Shown piece after piece: positions 45,305 to 54,892 of a DNA stretch of 64,000 bases. The translations under genes were made by a program, and so were the position numbers. The first letter of the stretch is position 1. Each line of letters opens with the position of its first letter. The DNA is from Mycobacterium gordonae (lineage in GTDB: Bacteria > Actinomycetota > Actinomycetes > Mycobacteriales > Mycobacteriaceae): contig NZ_CP070973.1 of NCBI RefSeq assembly GCF_017086405.1, positions 558,001 through 622,000 on the forward strand, in the 5' to 3' direction. The notes below the pieces were generated by a model. The model saw only the letters and a program-made list of their open reading frames with translations, was not told the origin of the DNA and searched no databases.

Positions 45305-46752
45305 CACGGGCCCCCAACCTGTAGTTGCGCAATGACGGCGTCGCGCACCGCGGTGCGACGCGCCTTGCCGGCATCGTCTCGCAGTGGGGCATCGACGAAT
45401 TCAACGATACGGGGCACCTTGTACGCCGCAAGTCGATCACCGGCAAACGCCTGCACGGTCGCAGCGTCCAGAGCCGGCCCGGCGGTGTGCACCAGGGCGT
45501 ACGGCACTTGACCGAGGTCGCCATCGGGAATCCCAACGACCAAGCAGGACAACACTTCCGGATGAGCGGACAGAGCGTTCTCGATCTCCGCCGGGTAGAC
45601 GTTGCGGCCACCGACGGTGAACATGTCGACCCGGCGGTCCGACAAATACAGGAACCCGTCGGCGTCGAAGTAGCCGAGATCGCCGAGCGAATCCCAGCCG
45701 TCGCGCGACTTTGCGGTGGAGCCGATGTAGCGGTACGTCGGCGCGCTGCCGGGATTGGGGCGCATGTAGATCTCGCCGACCACCCCGGGTGGGCACTCGT
45801 TGCCGTCGTCGTCGAGCACTTTCATCTCGCCGCTCACCACCTGCCCGACCGAGCCCGGGTGGGTCAGCCACTGGTCCCCGGAGATGAACGTCAGGGCCTG
45901 TAATTCGGTGCCGCCGTAGAGTTCCCAGACCTTCTCGGGTCCCAGTAGGCTGATCCAGGCCTGCTTGACTGTGGGTGGGCACGGCGCGGCCAGGTGCCAC
46001 AACCGGCGCAGCGAAGACAGGTCGTAGGAACCGGCCCGGTAGACCGGCAGCAAGCGCTGCATGATCGTCGGCACCGTCACCAGGAAGGTGACTCGGTGTC
46101 GCTCGATCACCCGGAGGAACTCCTGCGGATCGAACCGGCTCATCAACACCAGGTGCTGGCGCATGAGCAACGCGATCAGGGCGGTGGTGAACCCGGTGTT
46201 GTGGGTCAGCGGCACCGGCACCAACGTGGTGTCGCCCTCCTGCATGCCCAGCGGATAGCCGATGGCCGGCGGAACCCGACTGTCCCCGCCAGCTTCGATG
46301 AGTTTGGGCCGCCCGGTGCTGCCGCCCGACGCCATCGACTTCCAGCACGGCGACACCGCCTCGGGTAGCGCGGCGGCCGAGGTATCTGGGACGAAACCGG
46401 CTGGCACGCTTGGTATTTCGGTGTGATCTCGGCCTACCAGCAATGCCGGCCGGCGCAACCCCAGCAATCCGTCGAACTCGGCCTGCGGCAGCCGGGGTGA
46501 CAAGGGCTGTGGCACCGCCCCCAGCTTCCAGCAGGCCACCGCCGCTTGTATCCATTCCACGGAGTTGGGCAGCACGATGGTCACGTAGTCGCCGACCCCG
46601 ACACCGCGCTGCGCGTACGCGCGGGCCAGCCGGTTGGTGGACAGGTCGAGCTCGGCGCGGGTGATGGTGTGCCCGTCACAGCTGACTGCCGGCTCGTCCG
46701 GGGCGAGCGCGGCCAGCTGCGAAATCTGGATTCCGATCGGCGGGACCGTCAC
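45304..46752 (-). CDS. Acyl-CoA ligase (class I adenylate-forming)
   Basis: 482 residues. The GTG at 46752 overlaps the php stop (GTGA), and the native N-terminus reads MTVPPIGIQISQLAALAPDE; upstream open frame is antisense or shadow sequence. Motifs: a variant P-loop MASGGSTGRPKLIEAGG, PLTHNTGFTTALIALL, WELYGGTELQALTFISG, GEIYMRPNPGS, DSLGDLGYFDADGFLYLSDR, MFTVGGRNVYPAEIENALS and a C-terminal KVPRIVEFVDAPLRDDAGKA with the catalytic Lys near the end. It activates an organic acid to CoA; the acid is unknown. Coupling to php suggests the hydroxy acid released by lactone opening as one candidate (inference). Confidence 0.85.
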   Translation of the reverse strand: MTVPPIGIQISQLAALAPDEPAVSCDGHTITRAELDLSTNRLARAYAQRGVGVGDYVTIVLPNSVEWIQAAVACWKLGAVPQPLSPRLPQAEFDGLLGLRRPALLVGRDHTEIPSVPAGFVPDTSAAALPEAVSPCWKSMASGGSTGRPKLIEAGGDSRVPPAIGYPLGMQEGDTTLVPVPLTHNTGFTTALIALLMRQHLVLMSRFDPQEFLRVIERHRVTFLVTVPTIMQRLLPVYRAGSYDLSSLRRLWHLAAPCPPTVKQAWISLLGPEKVWELYGGTELQALTFISGDQWLTHPGSVGQVVSGEMKVLDDDGNECPPGVVGEIYMRPNPGSAPTYRYIGSTAKSRDGWDSLGDLGYFDADGFLYLSDRRVDMFTVGGRNVYPAEIENALSAHPEVLSCLVVGIPDGDLGQVPYALVHTAGPALDAATVQAFAGDRLAAYKVPRIVEFVDAPLRDDAGKARRTAVRDAVIAQLQVGGP

Positions 46753-47729
46753 TGATAGGCGCCCTGCCGATCGAAGATCTTGCGCGGGTTCGCCACGAGC
46801 ATGGTGTGGATCTGCTCGTCGGTGACGCCGCGTTGCCTGAGCGCGGGGATCACGTCGTTGTGGATGTGCAGGTAGTGCCAGTTGGGCGCCATCTGCGGCA
46901 CCAGCGCCTCGGGTAACGCGTCGAAGTAGCAGTTGGCGTCGTGGGAGAGCACCATCTTGTCGGCGTGGCCGCGCTCGCACATGGTGGCCACGATCTGAAC
47001 GCGCTCCTCGAAGGGCAGGATCACGTCGATACCGAATCGGTCCATCCCCAGGTAGGAGCCGGCGGAGATCAGCTCTTCGAGGTAGCCGACGTCGGTGCTG
47101 TCGCCGGAGTGTCCGATGATCACCCGGGTCAGGTCCACGCCTTCTTCTTCGAAGATGCGCTGCTGCTCGAGCCCGCGGCGCAGCCCGGCGTGGGTGTGCG
47201 TGGAGATCGGCACCCCGGTGCGCTTGTGGGCCTGGGCGACGGCGCGCAGCACCCGCTCGACGCCCGGGGTGATCCCTGGTTCGTCGGTCGCGCACTTGAG
47301 GATGCCGGCCTTGATCCCGGTGTCGGCGATGCCCTGCTCGATGTCCCGGACGAACATGTCGGTCATGATCTCCGGGCCGTCGAGCATGCCGCCGGGTCCC
47401 TCGTAGTGGAACCGGAACGGAATGTCGTTGTAGGTGTAAAGCCCGGTCGCCACAACGATATTCAGGTCGGTAGCGGCCGCTACCCGGGCGATGCGCGGTA
47501 TGTATCGGCCCAATCCGATGACGGTCAGGTCGACGATGGTGTCGACGCCGCGGGACTTCAGTTCGTTGAGGCGGGCGACGGCGTCGGCCACCCGCTTCTC
47601 CTCGTCCCCCCAGGCTTCGGGGTAGTTCAGCGCGATCTCGGTGGTCATGATGAACACGTGCTCGTGCATGAGCGTGACGCCGAGATCTGCGGTATCGAGG
47701 GTTCCCCGGGCGGTATTAAGTTCTGACAC
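46749..47729 (-). CDS. php: Phosphotriesterase-like lactonase Php
   Basis: 326 residues from the GTG at 47729, the length of M. tuberculosis Rv0230c, and recognisably its orthologue (SELNTARGTLDTADLGVTLM). Binuclear metal site: HxH in VTLMHEHVFIM, the carboxylated Lys in GIKAGILKCATDEPG, His in ISTHTHAG and IIGHSGDSTD, and the catalytic Asp in MVLSHDANCYFDA. Enzymes of this group hydrolyse lactones with weak phosphotriesterase side activity. A -10 TAGCAT (47737-47742) seven bases before the GTG indicates a leaderless transcript and an operon start. Ligase, PP2C and a membrane protein follow with overlaps or tiny gaps. It is divergent from fadE4. Confidence 0.93.
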   Translation of the reverse strand: MSELNTARGTLDTADLGVTLMHEHVFIMTTEIALNYPEAWGDEEKRVADAVARLNELKSRGVDTIVDLTVIGLGRYIPRIARVAAATDLNIVVATGLYTYNDIPFRFHYEGPGGMLDGPEIMTDMFVRDIEQGIADTGIKAGILKCATDEPGITPGVERVLRAVAQAHKRTGVPISTHTHAGLRRGLEQQRIFEEEGVDLTRVIIGHSGDSTDVGYLEELISAGSYLGMDRFGIDVILPFEERVQIVATMCERGHADKMVLSHDANCYFDALPEALVPQMAPNWHYLHIHNDVIPALRQRGVTDEQIHTMLVANPRKIFDRQGAYQ

Positions 47730-47736
47730 GTCATTG

Positions 47737-47742
47737 ATGCTA
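47737..47742 (-). promoter_or_regulatory. Leaderless promoter of the php operon (-10)
   Basis: TAGCAT on the minus strand, exactly 7 bp before the GTG of php, matches the TANNNT leaderless pattern and confirms the short php start. Confidence 0.55.
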
Positions 47743-47857
47743 GGTCGCCGCTGGGGCATTTTTAAGACCTACCGATGCCGCCGTAGTTCCGGCTGCCGCG
47801 GGTATTGCAGTACGGTCTACCCGTCGTCGAATCCGAAATCGCTCTGGAGCCACCCTC

Positions 47858-49576
47858 ATGCTGCTCAATCCCAACAAACTGCAACGCAAGTATCCGGATG
47901 CCCGGTCGGGAGAGATCATGCAGGCCACGGTGGAGTTCTTCGAGAACCGGGGCAAGGCGAAGCTCAAGCACGACGCGCATGAGCGCGTCTGGTACACCGA
48001 CTTCCTCAACCACATCGCGGAGAACCGGATCTTCGCCTCGCTGCTGACGCCCGCCGAGTACGGCGCCTCGGACCCGGATCTGGCCTGCCGCTGGGACACC
48101 TACCGCATCAGTGAGTTCGCCGAGATCGTCGGTTTCTACGGGCTGAGCTACTGGTACCCCTTCCAGGTCACCGCGCTGGGTCTGGGGCCGATCTGGATGA
48201 GCGACAACGAGGACGCCAAACGCAAGGCCGCCGCCCAGCTGGAACAGGGCGAGGTGTTCGCGTTCGGCCTGTCCGAGAAGGCGCACGGCGCCGACGTTTA
48301 CCAGACCGACATGGTGCTGACCCCGTCCGAACACGGGTGGGTCGCCAACGGCGAGAAGTACTACATCGGCAACGCCAACGTCGCCCGGATGACCTCCACG
48401 TTCGGCCGCATCGACGACGGTTCGGGCTCCCCGGAGTATGTCTTCTTCGCCGCGGACTCCCAGGACGAGCGGTACGAGTGCAAGAAGAACGTCGTCAACT
48501 CGCAGAACTACGTGGCGAACTACGCCCTGCACGACTACCCGGTCACCGAGGCCGACCTGCTGCACCGCGGCATGGGCGCCTTCCACGCCGCTCTGAACAC
48601 GGTGAACGTCTGCAAGTACAACCTGGGCTGGGGCTCGGTCGGCATGTGCACCCACGCCTTCTACGAGGCGATCACGCACGCCACCAACCGCCACCTGTAC
48701 GGCACCGTCGTCACCGACTTCAGCCATGTCCGCCGGCTGCTCACCGACTCCTACGCGCGCCTGGTCGCCATGCGACTGGTGTGCACCCGGGCGTCGGACT
48801 ACATGCGCAGCGCATCCGCCGACGATCGCCGCTACCTGCTGTACAGCCCGCTGACCAAGGCTAAGGTCACCAGCGAGGGCGAGCGCGTGATCACCGCGTT
48901 GTTCGACGTCATCGCGGCCAAGGGCGTGGAGAAGGACATGTTCTTCGAAACCGTCGCCCAGGAGATCGGCATGCTGCCCCGGCTGGAGGGCACCGTCCAC
49001 ATCAACATCGGGCTGCTGGCCAAGTTCATGCCCAACTTCCTGTTCGCCTCCGACGCGGCACTGCCGCTGATCGGGCGCCGCGACGACGACGCCGACGACA
49101 CGTTCCTGTTCAACCAGGGGCCCACCGGTGGCCTGGGCAAGGTGCGGTTCCACGACTGGCGGACGCCGTTCGACAGCTACGGTCACCTGCCTAACGTCGC
49201 GCTGCTGCGTCAGCAGGTCGACGTGCTGGCCGAGATGCTGGCCGGCGCCACTCCCGATGCCGCGCAGCAGAAGGACATCGACTTCGCCTTCGGCTTGGGC
49301 CAGATCTTCGCGCTGGTGCCCTACGCCCAGCTGATCCTGGAGGAGGCCCCGCTGTCCGGCGTCGACGAGGCGCTGCTCGACGAGATCTTCGGTCTGCTGG
49401 TCCGCGACTTCAACAGCTACGCCGTCGAACTGCACGACAAGGTCGCCACCACCGACGAGCAGGCCAAGTTCGCGCTACGGATGATCCGCCGGCCGGCCAA
49501 CGACCCGGCGCGCTACGACACGGTGTGGAAGGAATTCGTGCTGCCGCTCAACGGCGCGTACGAGATGCGCCCGTAG
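47858..49576 (+). CDS. fadE4: Acyl-CoA dehydrogenase FadE4
   Basis: 572 residues (568 recalled for FadE4). Long acyl-CoA dehydrogenase variant: N-terminal helical domain (PNKLQRKYPDARSGEIMQAT), middle beta domain with VFAFGLSEKAHGADVYQTDM and KYYIGNANVARMTSTFGRID, then the helical domain with NLGWGSVGMCTHAFYEAITH, LYGTVVTDFSHVRRLLTDSY and FDVIAAKGVEKDMFFETVAQ. FAD-dependent alpha,beta-dehydrogenation of an acyl-CoA. It is divergent from php with ~128 bp between, which includes a possible -10 TACGGT at 47814-47819. Order php-fadE4 is as in M. tuberculosis; after it a PE_PGRS pair is inserted before the TetR gene. Confidence 0.9.
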   Translation: MLLNPNKLQRKYPDARSGEIMQATVEFFENRGKAKLKHDAHERVWYTDFLNHIAENRIFASLLTPAEYGASDPDLACRWDTYRISEFAEIVGFYGLSYWYPFQVTALGLGPIWMSDNEDAKRKAAAQLEQGEVFAFGLSEKAHGADVYQTDMVLTPSEHGWVANGEKYYIGNANVARMTSTFGRIDDGSGSPEYVFFAADSQDERYECKKNVVNSQNYVANYALHDYPVTEADLLHRGMGAFHAALNTVNVCKYNLGWGSVGMCTHAFYEAITHATNRHLYGTVVTDFSHVRRLLTDSYARLVAMRLVCTRASDYMRSASADDRRYLLYSPLTKAKVTSEGERVITALFDVIAAKGVEKDMFFETVAQEIGMLPRLEGTVHINIGLLAKFMPNFLFASDAALPLIGRRDDDADDTFLFNQGPTGGLGKVRFHDWRTPFDSYGHLPNVALLRQQVDVLAEMLAGATPDAAQQKDIDFAFGLGQIFALVPYAQLILEEAPLSGVDEALLDEIFGLLVRDFNSYAVELHDKVATTDEQAKFALRMIRRPANDPARYDTVWKEFVLPLNGAYEMRP

Positions 49577-50109
49577 CGGGGGCCGGTGTTTGATCTTTTC
49601 CCCCACCTCCGCCCGGCCATTCCAGTAGGGCGCTGAGGTCCGCCGTCGACGCGCTCGACCGCGCTGGTGTTCGGCCGAGCCGGCGTCGTTGGCGACCGCA
49701 CGCGGCAACTCGGCCTGAACGGCGCGCGGCGCCGGCTCGAGGATTCGGCTGGCGGACATTGATCGTGTCATTTGCCGTGTTGATCATCCCGGAGCGCAAT
49801 CTCATGGACAGCGCGACGATGCTTTCCGCGGCACTAATTTGATGTCCTCATCGTAGTACTGAAATACATCGGATCAGCATCGCTGGACGAAATTGGATCA
49901 CCATTCTAGAAATGGTTGAAAAACAGGATCGGGACTTTCTGATCAGTACATTGCCAAGTGTCACAACGGATTTAGTGTCCCAACACCAGACATCAAAATA
50001 TCCCGGTGGCTGAGCGCAATAAAGCGATCAAAAATTGCCAAAAGCCAGCCGGAATCTCGATATGCCTCTAAATTCACTGCATCTGATTCGGGTGTATTAG
50101 GGAGTAATC
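49577..50109. other. Gene-free region with AT-rich leader before PE_PGRS
   Basis: The first ~250 bp are GC-rich with no convincing gene. From about 49830 the composition drops sharply to AT-rich up to the ribosome site GGGAG just before the ATG at 50110. I find no clear -10/-35 pair or strong hairpin by eye, but the composition change marks a probable long regulatory leader. Confidence 0.45.
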
Positions 50110-52065
50110 ATGTCGTTTGTGATCGCGACACCGGCGGTGGTGTCGGCGGCGGCCGGGGATCTGATGAACATCGGCTCGGCGTTGCGCGCAGCCAATGCGG
50201 CAGCGGCGACGCCGACCATCGAGGTCCTGGCCGCCGGCACGGATGACGTGTCTGCGGCGATCGCCGCGCTGTTCGGGTCGCATGCTCGGGCGTATCAATC
50301 ACTGAGTGCTCAGGTGACGGCGTTTCACGACCAGTTCGTCGCCGCGATGGCTACCGGGGCGGGTTCCTACGCCACCGCGGAGGCCTTGAACGCATCGCCG
50401 CTGGGGATGCTCGAACAGGGCGTGCTCGGGGTCATAAACGCGCCCACCCAGGCGCTGTTGGGGCGACCGCTCATCGGTGACGGCGCCAACGCGACCACGG
50501 CGGGCGGCAACGGAGGCGACGGTGGGCTGTTGTTCGGCAACGGCGGTGCCGGCGCGGCAGGTGGTGCCGGCCAAGATGGCGGACGCGGCGGCAGCGCCGG
50601 GTTGTGGGGCAACGGTGGCGCTGGCGGCGCCGGGGGAGCCGGTCAGGCCGGCGGCGCCGGCGGAAGCGGCGGGTGGTTGTTCGGCAACGGCGGCAACGGC
50701 GGCAACGGCGGCGCCGGCGGAAGTGCCGTGCTGGGCGGCGGCAACGGCGGCGCCGGAGGCAATGCCGTCCTCTGGGGTGCAGGCGGTTCGGGTGGGGCTG
50801 GCGGCGCCGGCTACTACGCTCCCGACGCCGTGAATCCGCAGCCGGCAGCCCTGCCCTCACCAGGCCAGTCCGGTGTGAACGGAGTCAGTTACACGCAGGC
50901 GAACCAGGGGAACGGGACCGACGGCGGCCCGGGCACTCCCGGTACAAGTGTCCATGGGGGTGACGGCGCGACTTTCTACAGTGGCGGGCAAGGCGGCACG
51001 GGTGGCGACGGCTTCGGTGGCGGGTTCGTCAACGGTGGCGCCGGGGGCACCGGTGGTGACGGCTTCGTCGATGGGGCAGGCGGCAACGGCACGCCCGGCG
51101 GTGCGGGCGGCACCGGAGGGTCGGCCACCAGCCTCCGCGGGTCCAGCCAGGGAGGTGCCGGCGGCAACGGCGGTGCCGGCGGCGCAGGCGCCATGGGCGG
51201 TACCGGTGGAGGCGGCGGCGACGCGTTCGCCAACGGCAGCAGCGGTCATGCGTCCGGTGGCACCGGCGGCAACGGTGGCACCGGCGGGATCGGCGCCGAC
51301 GGAGGCAACGGCGGTCAGGGTGGTGCGGGCCTGCAATTCAACGGTCGGGGCGGCGATGGTGGTCATGGCGGCACCGGTGGGGCCGGCGCCTCGGGGGGCC
51401 CCGGAGGCGCGGGTGGGGCCGGAGGTGCGGGAGGTCATGGCGGCTGGTTGATCGGGAACGGCGGGGCCGGCGGCGCCGGCGGTGTGGGCGCCAACGGCGG
51501 TTGGGCTGTAACGGCTGCCAACGGCGGCGCCGGCGGCGGCGGAGGGGTCAGCAGCTTTGTCGGCGGCAATGGCGGGGTCGGCGGCACCGGGGGTGTCGGC
51601 GGCAGCGGCGGCGCCGGCGGCGCCGGCGGTCACGGCGGGGCCGGGGGAGCGAGCGGTTGGCTAATGGGCGACGGCGGAGCCGGCGGGCTCGGAGGACTTG
51701 GTGGAGATGGCGGCGGCGGTGCCCAGGGCGGCGGTGGCGGCTTCGGTGGTGCCGGCGCCGCCGGTATCTCCTTCGGCGGCAACGGGGGAGCCGGCGGCAG
51801 TGGTGGCAACGGAGGCAGTGGCGGTAACGGCGGCAACGGTGGCGACGGCGGAGCCGGCGGAGCCGGCAGCCTGTTGGGCCACGCCGGCAGCGCCGGGGGC
51901 GGCGGCGCCGGCGGCCACGGGCTCAGGGGTGGTATCCCCGGCTCGGGTGCCGACGGGGGTGACCGGGGAACCGGAAACACCACGAATGGAAGCAGGGGCG
52001 CCACCGGCGCCGACGGCGTGTCCGGCGCGAGAGGCGTCGACGGCAAGACGGGCAATGCCGGCTGA
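50110..52065 (+). CDS. PE_PGRS protein, 651 aa
   Basis: ATG 50110 behind GGGAG. PE domain [20 protein letters not shown] to ~residue 95 ([20 protein letters not shown]), [13 protein letters not shown] linker, then PGRS. Unlike the earlier four genes the repeat is interrupted near residue 234 by a non-Gly segment [19 protein letters not shown]. The next gene has a related interruption at the same residue. A long Gly-rich array with [15 protein letters not shown] modules follows and the protein ends [10 protein letters not shown]. Predicted surface-exposed or secreted. Confidence 0.9.
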   Translation: MSFVIATPAVVSAAAGDLMNIGSALRAANAAAATPTIEVLAAGTDDVSAAIAALFGSHARAYQSLSAQVTAFHDQFVAAMATGAGSYATAEALNASPLGMLEQGVLGVINAPTQALLGRPLIGDGANATTAGGNGGDGGLLFGNGGAGAAGGAGQDGGRGGSAGLWGNGGAGGAGGAGQAGGAGGSGGWLFGNGGNGGNGGAGGSAVLGGGNGGAGGNAVLWGAGGSGGAGGAGYYAPDAVNPQPAALPSPGQSGVNGVSYTQANQGNGTDGGPGTPGTSVHGGDGATFYSGGQGGTGGDGFGGGFVNGGAGGTGGDGFVDGAGGNGTPGGAGGTGGSATSLRGSSQGGAGGNGGAGGAGAMGGTGGGGGDAFANGSSGHASGGTGGNGGTGGIGADGGNGGQGGAGLQFNGRGGDGGHGGTGGAGASGGPGGAGGAGGAGGHGGWLIGNGGAGGAGGVGANGGWAVTAANGGAGGGGGVSSFVGGNGGVGGTGGVGGSGGAGGAGGHGGAGGASGWLMGDGGAGGLGGLGGDGGGGAQGGGGGFGGAGAAGISFGGNGGAGGSGGNGGSGGNGGNGGDGGAGGAGSLLGHAGSAGGGGAGGHGLRGGIPGSGADGGDRGTGNTTNGSRGATGADGVSGARGVDGKTGNAG

Positions 52066-52152
52066 TTCCCCGATTGAGGCGGCGCAGCAACGCGGCCGGC
52101 TTCGGCTGCGCTGCGCCGGGCTCGGCTGATCAGAAACTTTGAAGGGTTAACC

Positions 52153-54138
52153 ATGTCGTCTGTGTTCGCGACGCCGCCAGCGGTGTCGGCGGCGGCCGGA
52201 GATCTCAACTCGCTCGGATCGGCGTTACGGTCGGCCGGTGCGGCGGCGGCCGTGCCGACCACGGGGGTATTGGCTGCGGCTGCCGATGAGGTGTCGGTGG
52301 CGATTGCGGCATTGTTCAGCTCGCATGCTGTCGCGTATCAATCGCTGAGTGCTCAGGCGCTGGCGTTTCACGATCAGTTCGCCGCCACCCTGGCCGCAGG
52401 AGCGGGTTCCTACGCCAACGCCGAGGCGGTGAACGCTTCACCCCTGCAGGCTGTCGAACAAGGTGTCCTGGGCGTCCTCAACCCGCCGACCCTGACGTTG
52501 TTGGGCCGGCCGCTGATCGGCGACGGCGCGAACGCGACGACGCCGGGCGCCAATGGCGGCGACGGTGGCTTGCTGTTGGGCAATGGTGGTGCTGGTGCGC
52601 CCGGGGTCGCGGGTCAGAACGGTGGGCGCGGCGGTAATGCCGGGCTGTGGGGTAACGGCGGACAGGGCGGTGCCGGAGGTCCCGGGCGCGCGGGCGGTGC
52701 CGGCGGTAATGGTGGATGGCTTTACGGCAACGGTGGCAGCGGTGGTAGCGGTGGCGCCGCGCTCGCGGTGGCAGGCAGTGGTGGTGCCGGTGGCGCCGGC
52801 GGCAACGCCGGCGTGTGGGGTAACGGCGGACAGGGCGGGGCCGGTGGCGCCGGGCACAGCGCCCCTGCCGCCGTGAATCCGCATTTCAACGGCCCTTTCA
52901 GCGGCGGCCAACCCGGCGCCGATGGCCTCGACTCCGGGCCCGCGGACGGCCGCGTCATAGGTCTACCCGGCGGCAAGGGGGGTCCTGGGACAGCTTCGGA
53001 TGTAGCCGGCGGCCAGGGTGGCAATGGTGGTGGCAACACCCGTGAGGCGGGTTTGTACAGCTTCGGCGGCCCAGCCGGCGATGGCGGTGACGGCTTCGCG
53101 GGCGATACGTCCAGCGGCGTCGGCACACCCGGTGGTCAGGGCGGACGGGGAGGGTTTGCCGCTGCGGTAGACCGCGGGTCTGGTGGAGCCAGCGGCGGAC
53201 ACGGTGGGGCCGGCGGTCCTGGTGGCACTGGCGGCGGCGGTGGTGGCGGCGGCGAGGCTCGCACTGACACCGGGACGGCTCGCGGTGGCGCCGGCGGTAC
53301 GGGCGGCACCGGCGGCACGGGTGCGGAGGGCGGCGTTGGCGGCGAAGGCGGGGTCGCAACCAGCATCAACGGCGCCGAAGCCAGAGGCGGAAATGGTGGA
53401 CTGGGCGGTACCGGCGGGGTCGGCGCTTCCGGGGCTGCCGGCGGTGCGGGCGGCGCGGGAGGTGCCGGAGGGCACGGCGGTTGGTTGATCGGCAACGGTG
53501 GGGGTGGCGGCGCTGGTGGTAACGGGGCTACCGGCGGATTCGGCGCGGCCGGCGCTGGTGGTGGGATGGGCGGCGGTGGCGGCGCCGCATACACGGCCGA
53601 TGGAGCCGGGGCAATCGGCGGCACCGGAGGTCAGGGAGGCGGTGGAGGTGACGGCGGCCACGGTGGCGCAGGCGGGGCCGGAGGCCACGGTGGTGCCGGC
53701 GGACACAGCGGCTGGCTGATGGGCAATGGCGGGGACGGCGGACTCGGTGGGCACGGCGGTGGCGGCGGCGCCGGCGGTGGGGGTGACCCCGGCGGCTTGG
53801 GCGGTAACGGCGCACCCGCCGGCCCGATCCTCGGCAACCCGGGCACCGGCGGCACCGGCGGTGACGGAGGAGATGGAGGCGGCGGCGGTAACGGCGGCGC
53901 AGGTGGCAATGGCGGCGACGGCGGTCACGGCGGCGCAGGTGGCTCCGGCGGCATGTTCGGCCGTGCGGGGAGCGCCGGTGGCGGTGGTGGGGCGGGCCAC
54001 GGGGTCGGCGGTGGTCCCGGTGGTTCGGGCGCCGACGGCGGTAATCCGGGGTCAGGCGGCAACGGAACCGGAGTGAAGGGCGCCCCCGGCGTCGACGGTG
54101 GTCAGGGCGCGCACGGTAGCGACGGCAACCCGGGCTAA
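52153..54138 (+). CDS. PE_PGRS protein, 661 aa
   Basis: Tandem paralogue of the preceding gene, 87 bp downstream, with its own GAAGGG ribosome site. PE domain [20 protein letters not shown], with [20 protein letters not shown], and the [15 protein letters not shown] linker. A non-Gly interruption [19 protein letters not shown] lies near residue 234, aligned with that of its neighbour, then [19 protein letters not shown] repeats to the end ([16 protein letters not shown]). The pair is inserted between fadE4 and the Rv0232 equivalent. Confidence 0.9.
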   Translation: MSSVFATPPAVSAAAGDLNSLGSALRSAGAAAAVPTTGVLAAAADEVSVAIAALFSSHAVAYQSLSAQALAFHDQFAATLAAGAGSYANAEAVNASPLQAVEQGVLGVLNPPTLTLLGRPLIGDGANATTPGANGGDGGLLLGNGGAGAPGVAGQNGGRGGNAGLWGNGGQGGAGGPGRAGGAGGNGGWLYGNGGSGGSGGAALAVAGSGGAGGAGGNAGVWGNGGQGGAGGAGHSAPAAVNPHFNGPFSGGQPGADGLDSGPADGRVIGLPGGKGGPGTASDVAGGQGGNGGGNTREAGLYSFGGPAGDGGDGFAGDTSSGVGTPGGQGGRGGFAAAVDRGSGGASGGHGGAGGPGGTGGGGGGGGEARTDTGTARGGAGGTGGTGGTGAEGGVGGEGGVATSINGAEARGGNGGLGGTGGVGASGAAGGAGGAGGAGGHGGWLIGNGGGGGAGGNGATGGFGAAGAGGGMGGGGGAAYTADGAGAIGGTGGQGGGGGDGGHGGAGGAGGHGGAGGHSGWLMGNGGDGGLGGHGGGGGAGGGGDPGGLGGNGAPAGPILGNPGTGGTGGDGGDGGGGGNGGAGGNGGDGGHGGAGGSGGMFGRAGSAGGGGGAGHGVGGGPGGSGADGGNPGSGGNGTGVKGAPGVDGGQGAHGSDGNPG

Positions 54139-54154
54139 TCCGACTGACTTCGCC

Positions 54155-54195
54155 TTGACCGTGAAGTGCCTCACAGTAGAATGACTACTGGTCAT
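54155..54195 (+). promoter_or_regulatory. Promoter and operator of the TetR-R2lox operon
   Basis: -35 TTGACC (54155-54160), 16-bp spacer, -10 TAGAAT (54177-54182). Overlapping the -10 is the inverted repeat ATGAC-TACTG-GTCAT (54181-54195), a good autoregulatory TetR operator. The ribosome site GAGGGGG precedes the ATG at 54214. Confidence 0.65.
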
Positions 54196-54213
54196 CAAAC
54201 GCGAGGGGGCAGT

Positions 54214-54891
54214 ATGCCGACGGTTACCTGGGCACGCGTCGATCCGGCCCGTCGGGCGGCGGTCATCGAAGCCGCGGAAGCAGAATTCGGCGCGCACGGC
54301 TTCTCCAATGGCAGTCTCAACGTGATCGCCCGGCGTGCCGGCGTCGCGAAGGGCAGCCTGTTCCAGTACTTCGCGGACAAGCGGGACCTCTACGCCTACA
54401 TCGCCGACGTCGCCAGCCAGCGGGTGCGTGCCTACACCGAAGGCGTCATCCGCGACCTCGATCCGACTCGGCCGTTCTTTGAGTTTCTCACCGAACTACT
54501 GGACGCGTGGGTCGCCTATTACGCCGAGCATCCTCGGGAACGCGCGTTGCACGCCGCGGCGACCTTGGAGGTCGACACCGACGCCCGCATCAGCGTGCGC
54601 AACGTCATCCACCGGCACTACCTGGAGGTGCTTCGGCCGCTGGTGGCCGAGGCGCACCGGCGGGGAGATCTGCGCGCCGACTCCGACACCGACGCGTTGC
54701 TCTCGTTGCTGCTGATGATCTTCCCCCACCTGGCACTGGCGCCGTACATGCGCGGGCTGGATCCGATCCTCGGTTTGGACGAGCCGACGCCCGAACAGCC
54801 GGCGCTCGCGGTGCGCAGGCTCGTCGCGGTGCTCTCCGACGCGTTCTCCGCGCCGCGCCCTGCCGTCCGCCCCGCCCGATCGGAGGGATGA
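54214..54891 (+). CDS. TetR-family regulator (Rv0232-like)
   Basis: 225 residues from ATG 54214 ([20 protein letters not shown]), similar to the 229 recalled for Rv0232. The DNA-binding domain is complete: [40 protein letters not shown]. The C-terminal ligand domain has [20 protein letters not shown] and [19 protein letters not shown]. It lies 1 bp upstream of the R2lox gene and surely shares its transcript. An operator-like repeat over its own promoter suggests negative autoregulation, with the ligand possibly the lipid handled by R2lox (inference). Confidence 0.88.
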   Translation: MPTVTWARVDPARRAAVIEAAEAEFGAHGFSNGSLNVIARRAGVAKGSLFQYFADKRDLYAYIADVASQRVRAYTEGVIRDLDPTRPFFEFLTELLDAWVAYYAEHPRERALHAAATLEVDTDARISVRNVIHRHYLEVLRPLVAEAHRRGDLRADSDTDALLSLLLMIFPHLALAPYMRGLDPILGLDEPTPEQPALAVRRLVAVLSDAFSAPRPAVRPARSEG

Positions 54892-54892
54892 C

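Noticed and set aside
46753..47295. N-terminal extension of the acyl-CoA ligase to 663 residues
   Set aside because: Antisense-like Arg-rich sequence overlapping php in another frame; the GTG at 46752 overlaps the php stop and starts the native domain.
49548..49805. Short minus-strand frames after fadE4
   Set aside because: Arg/Pro-rich, partly antisense to fadE4, no start signal.
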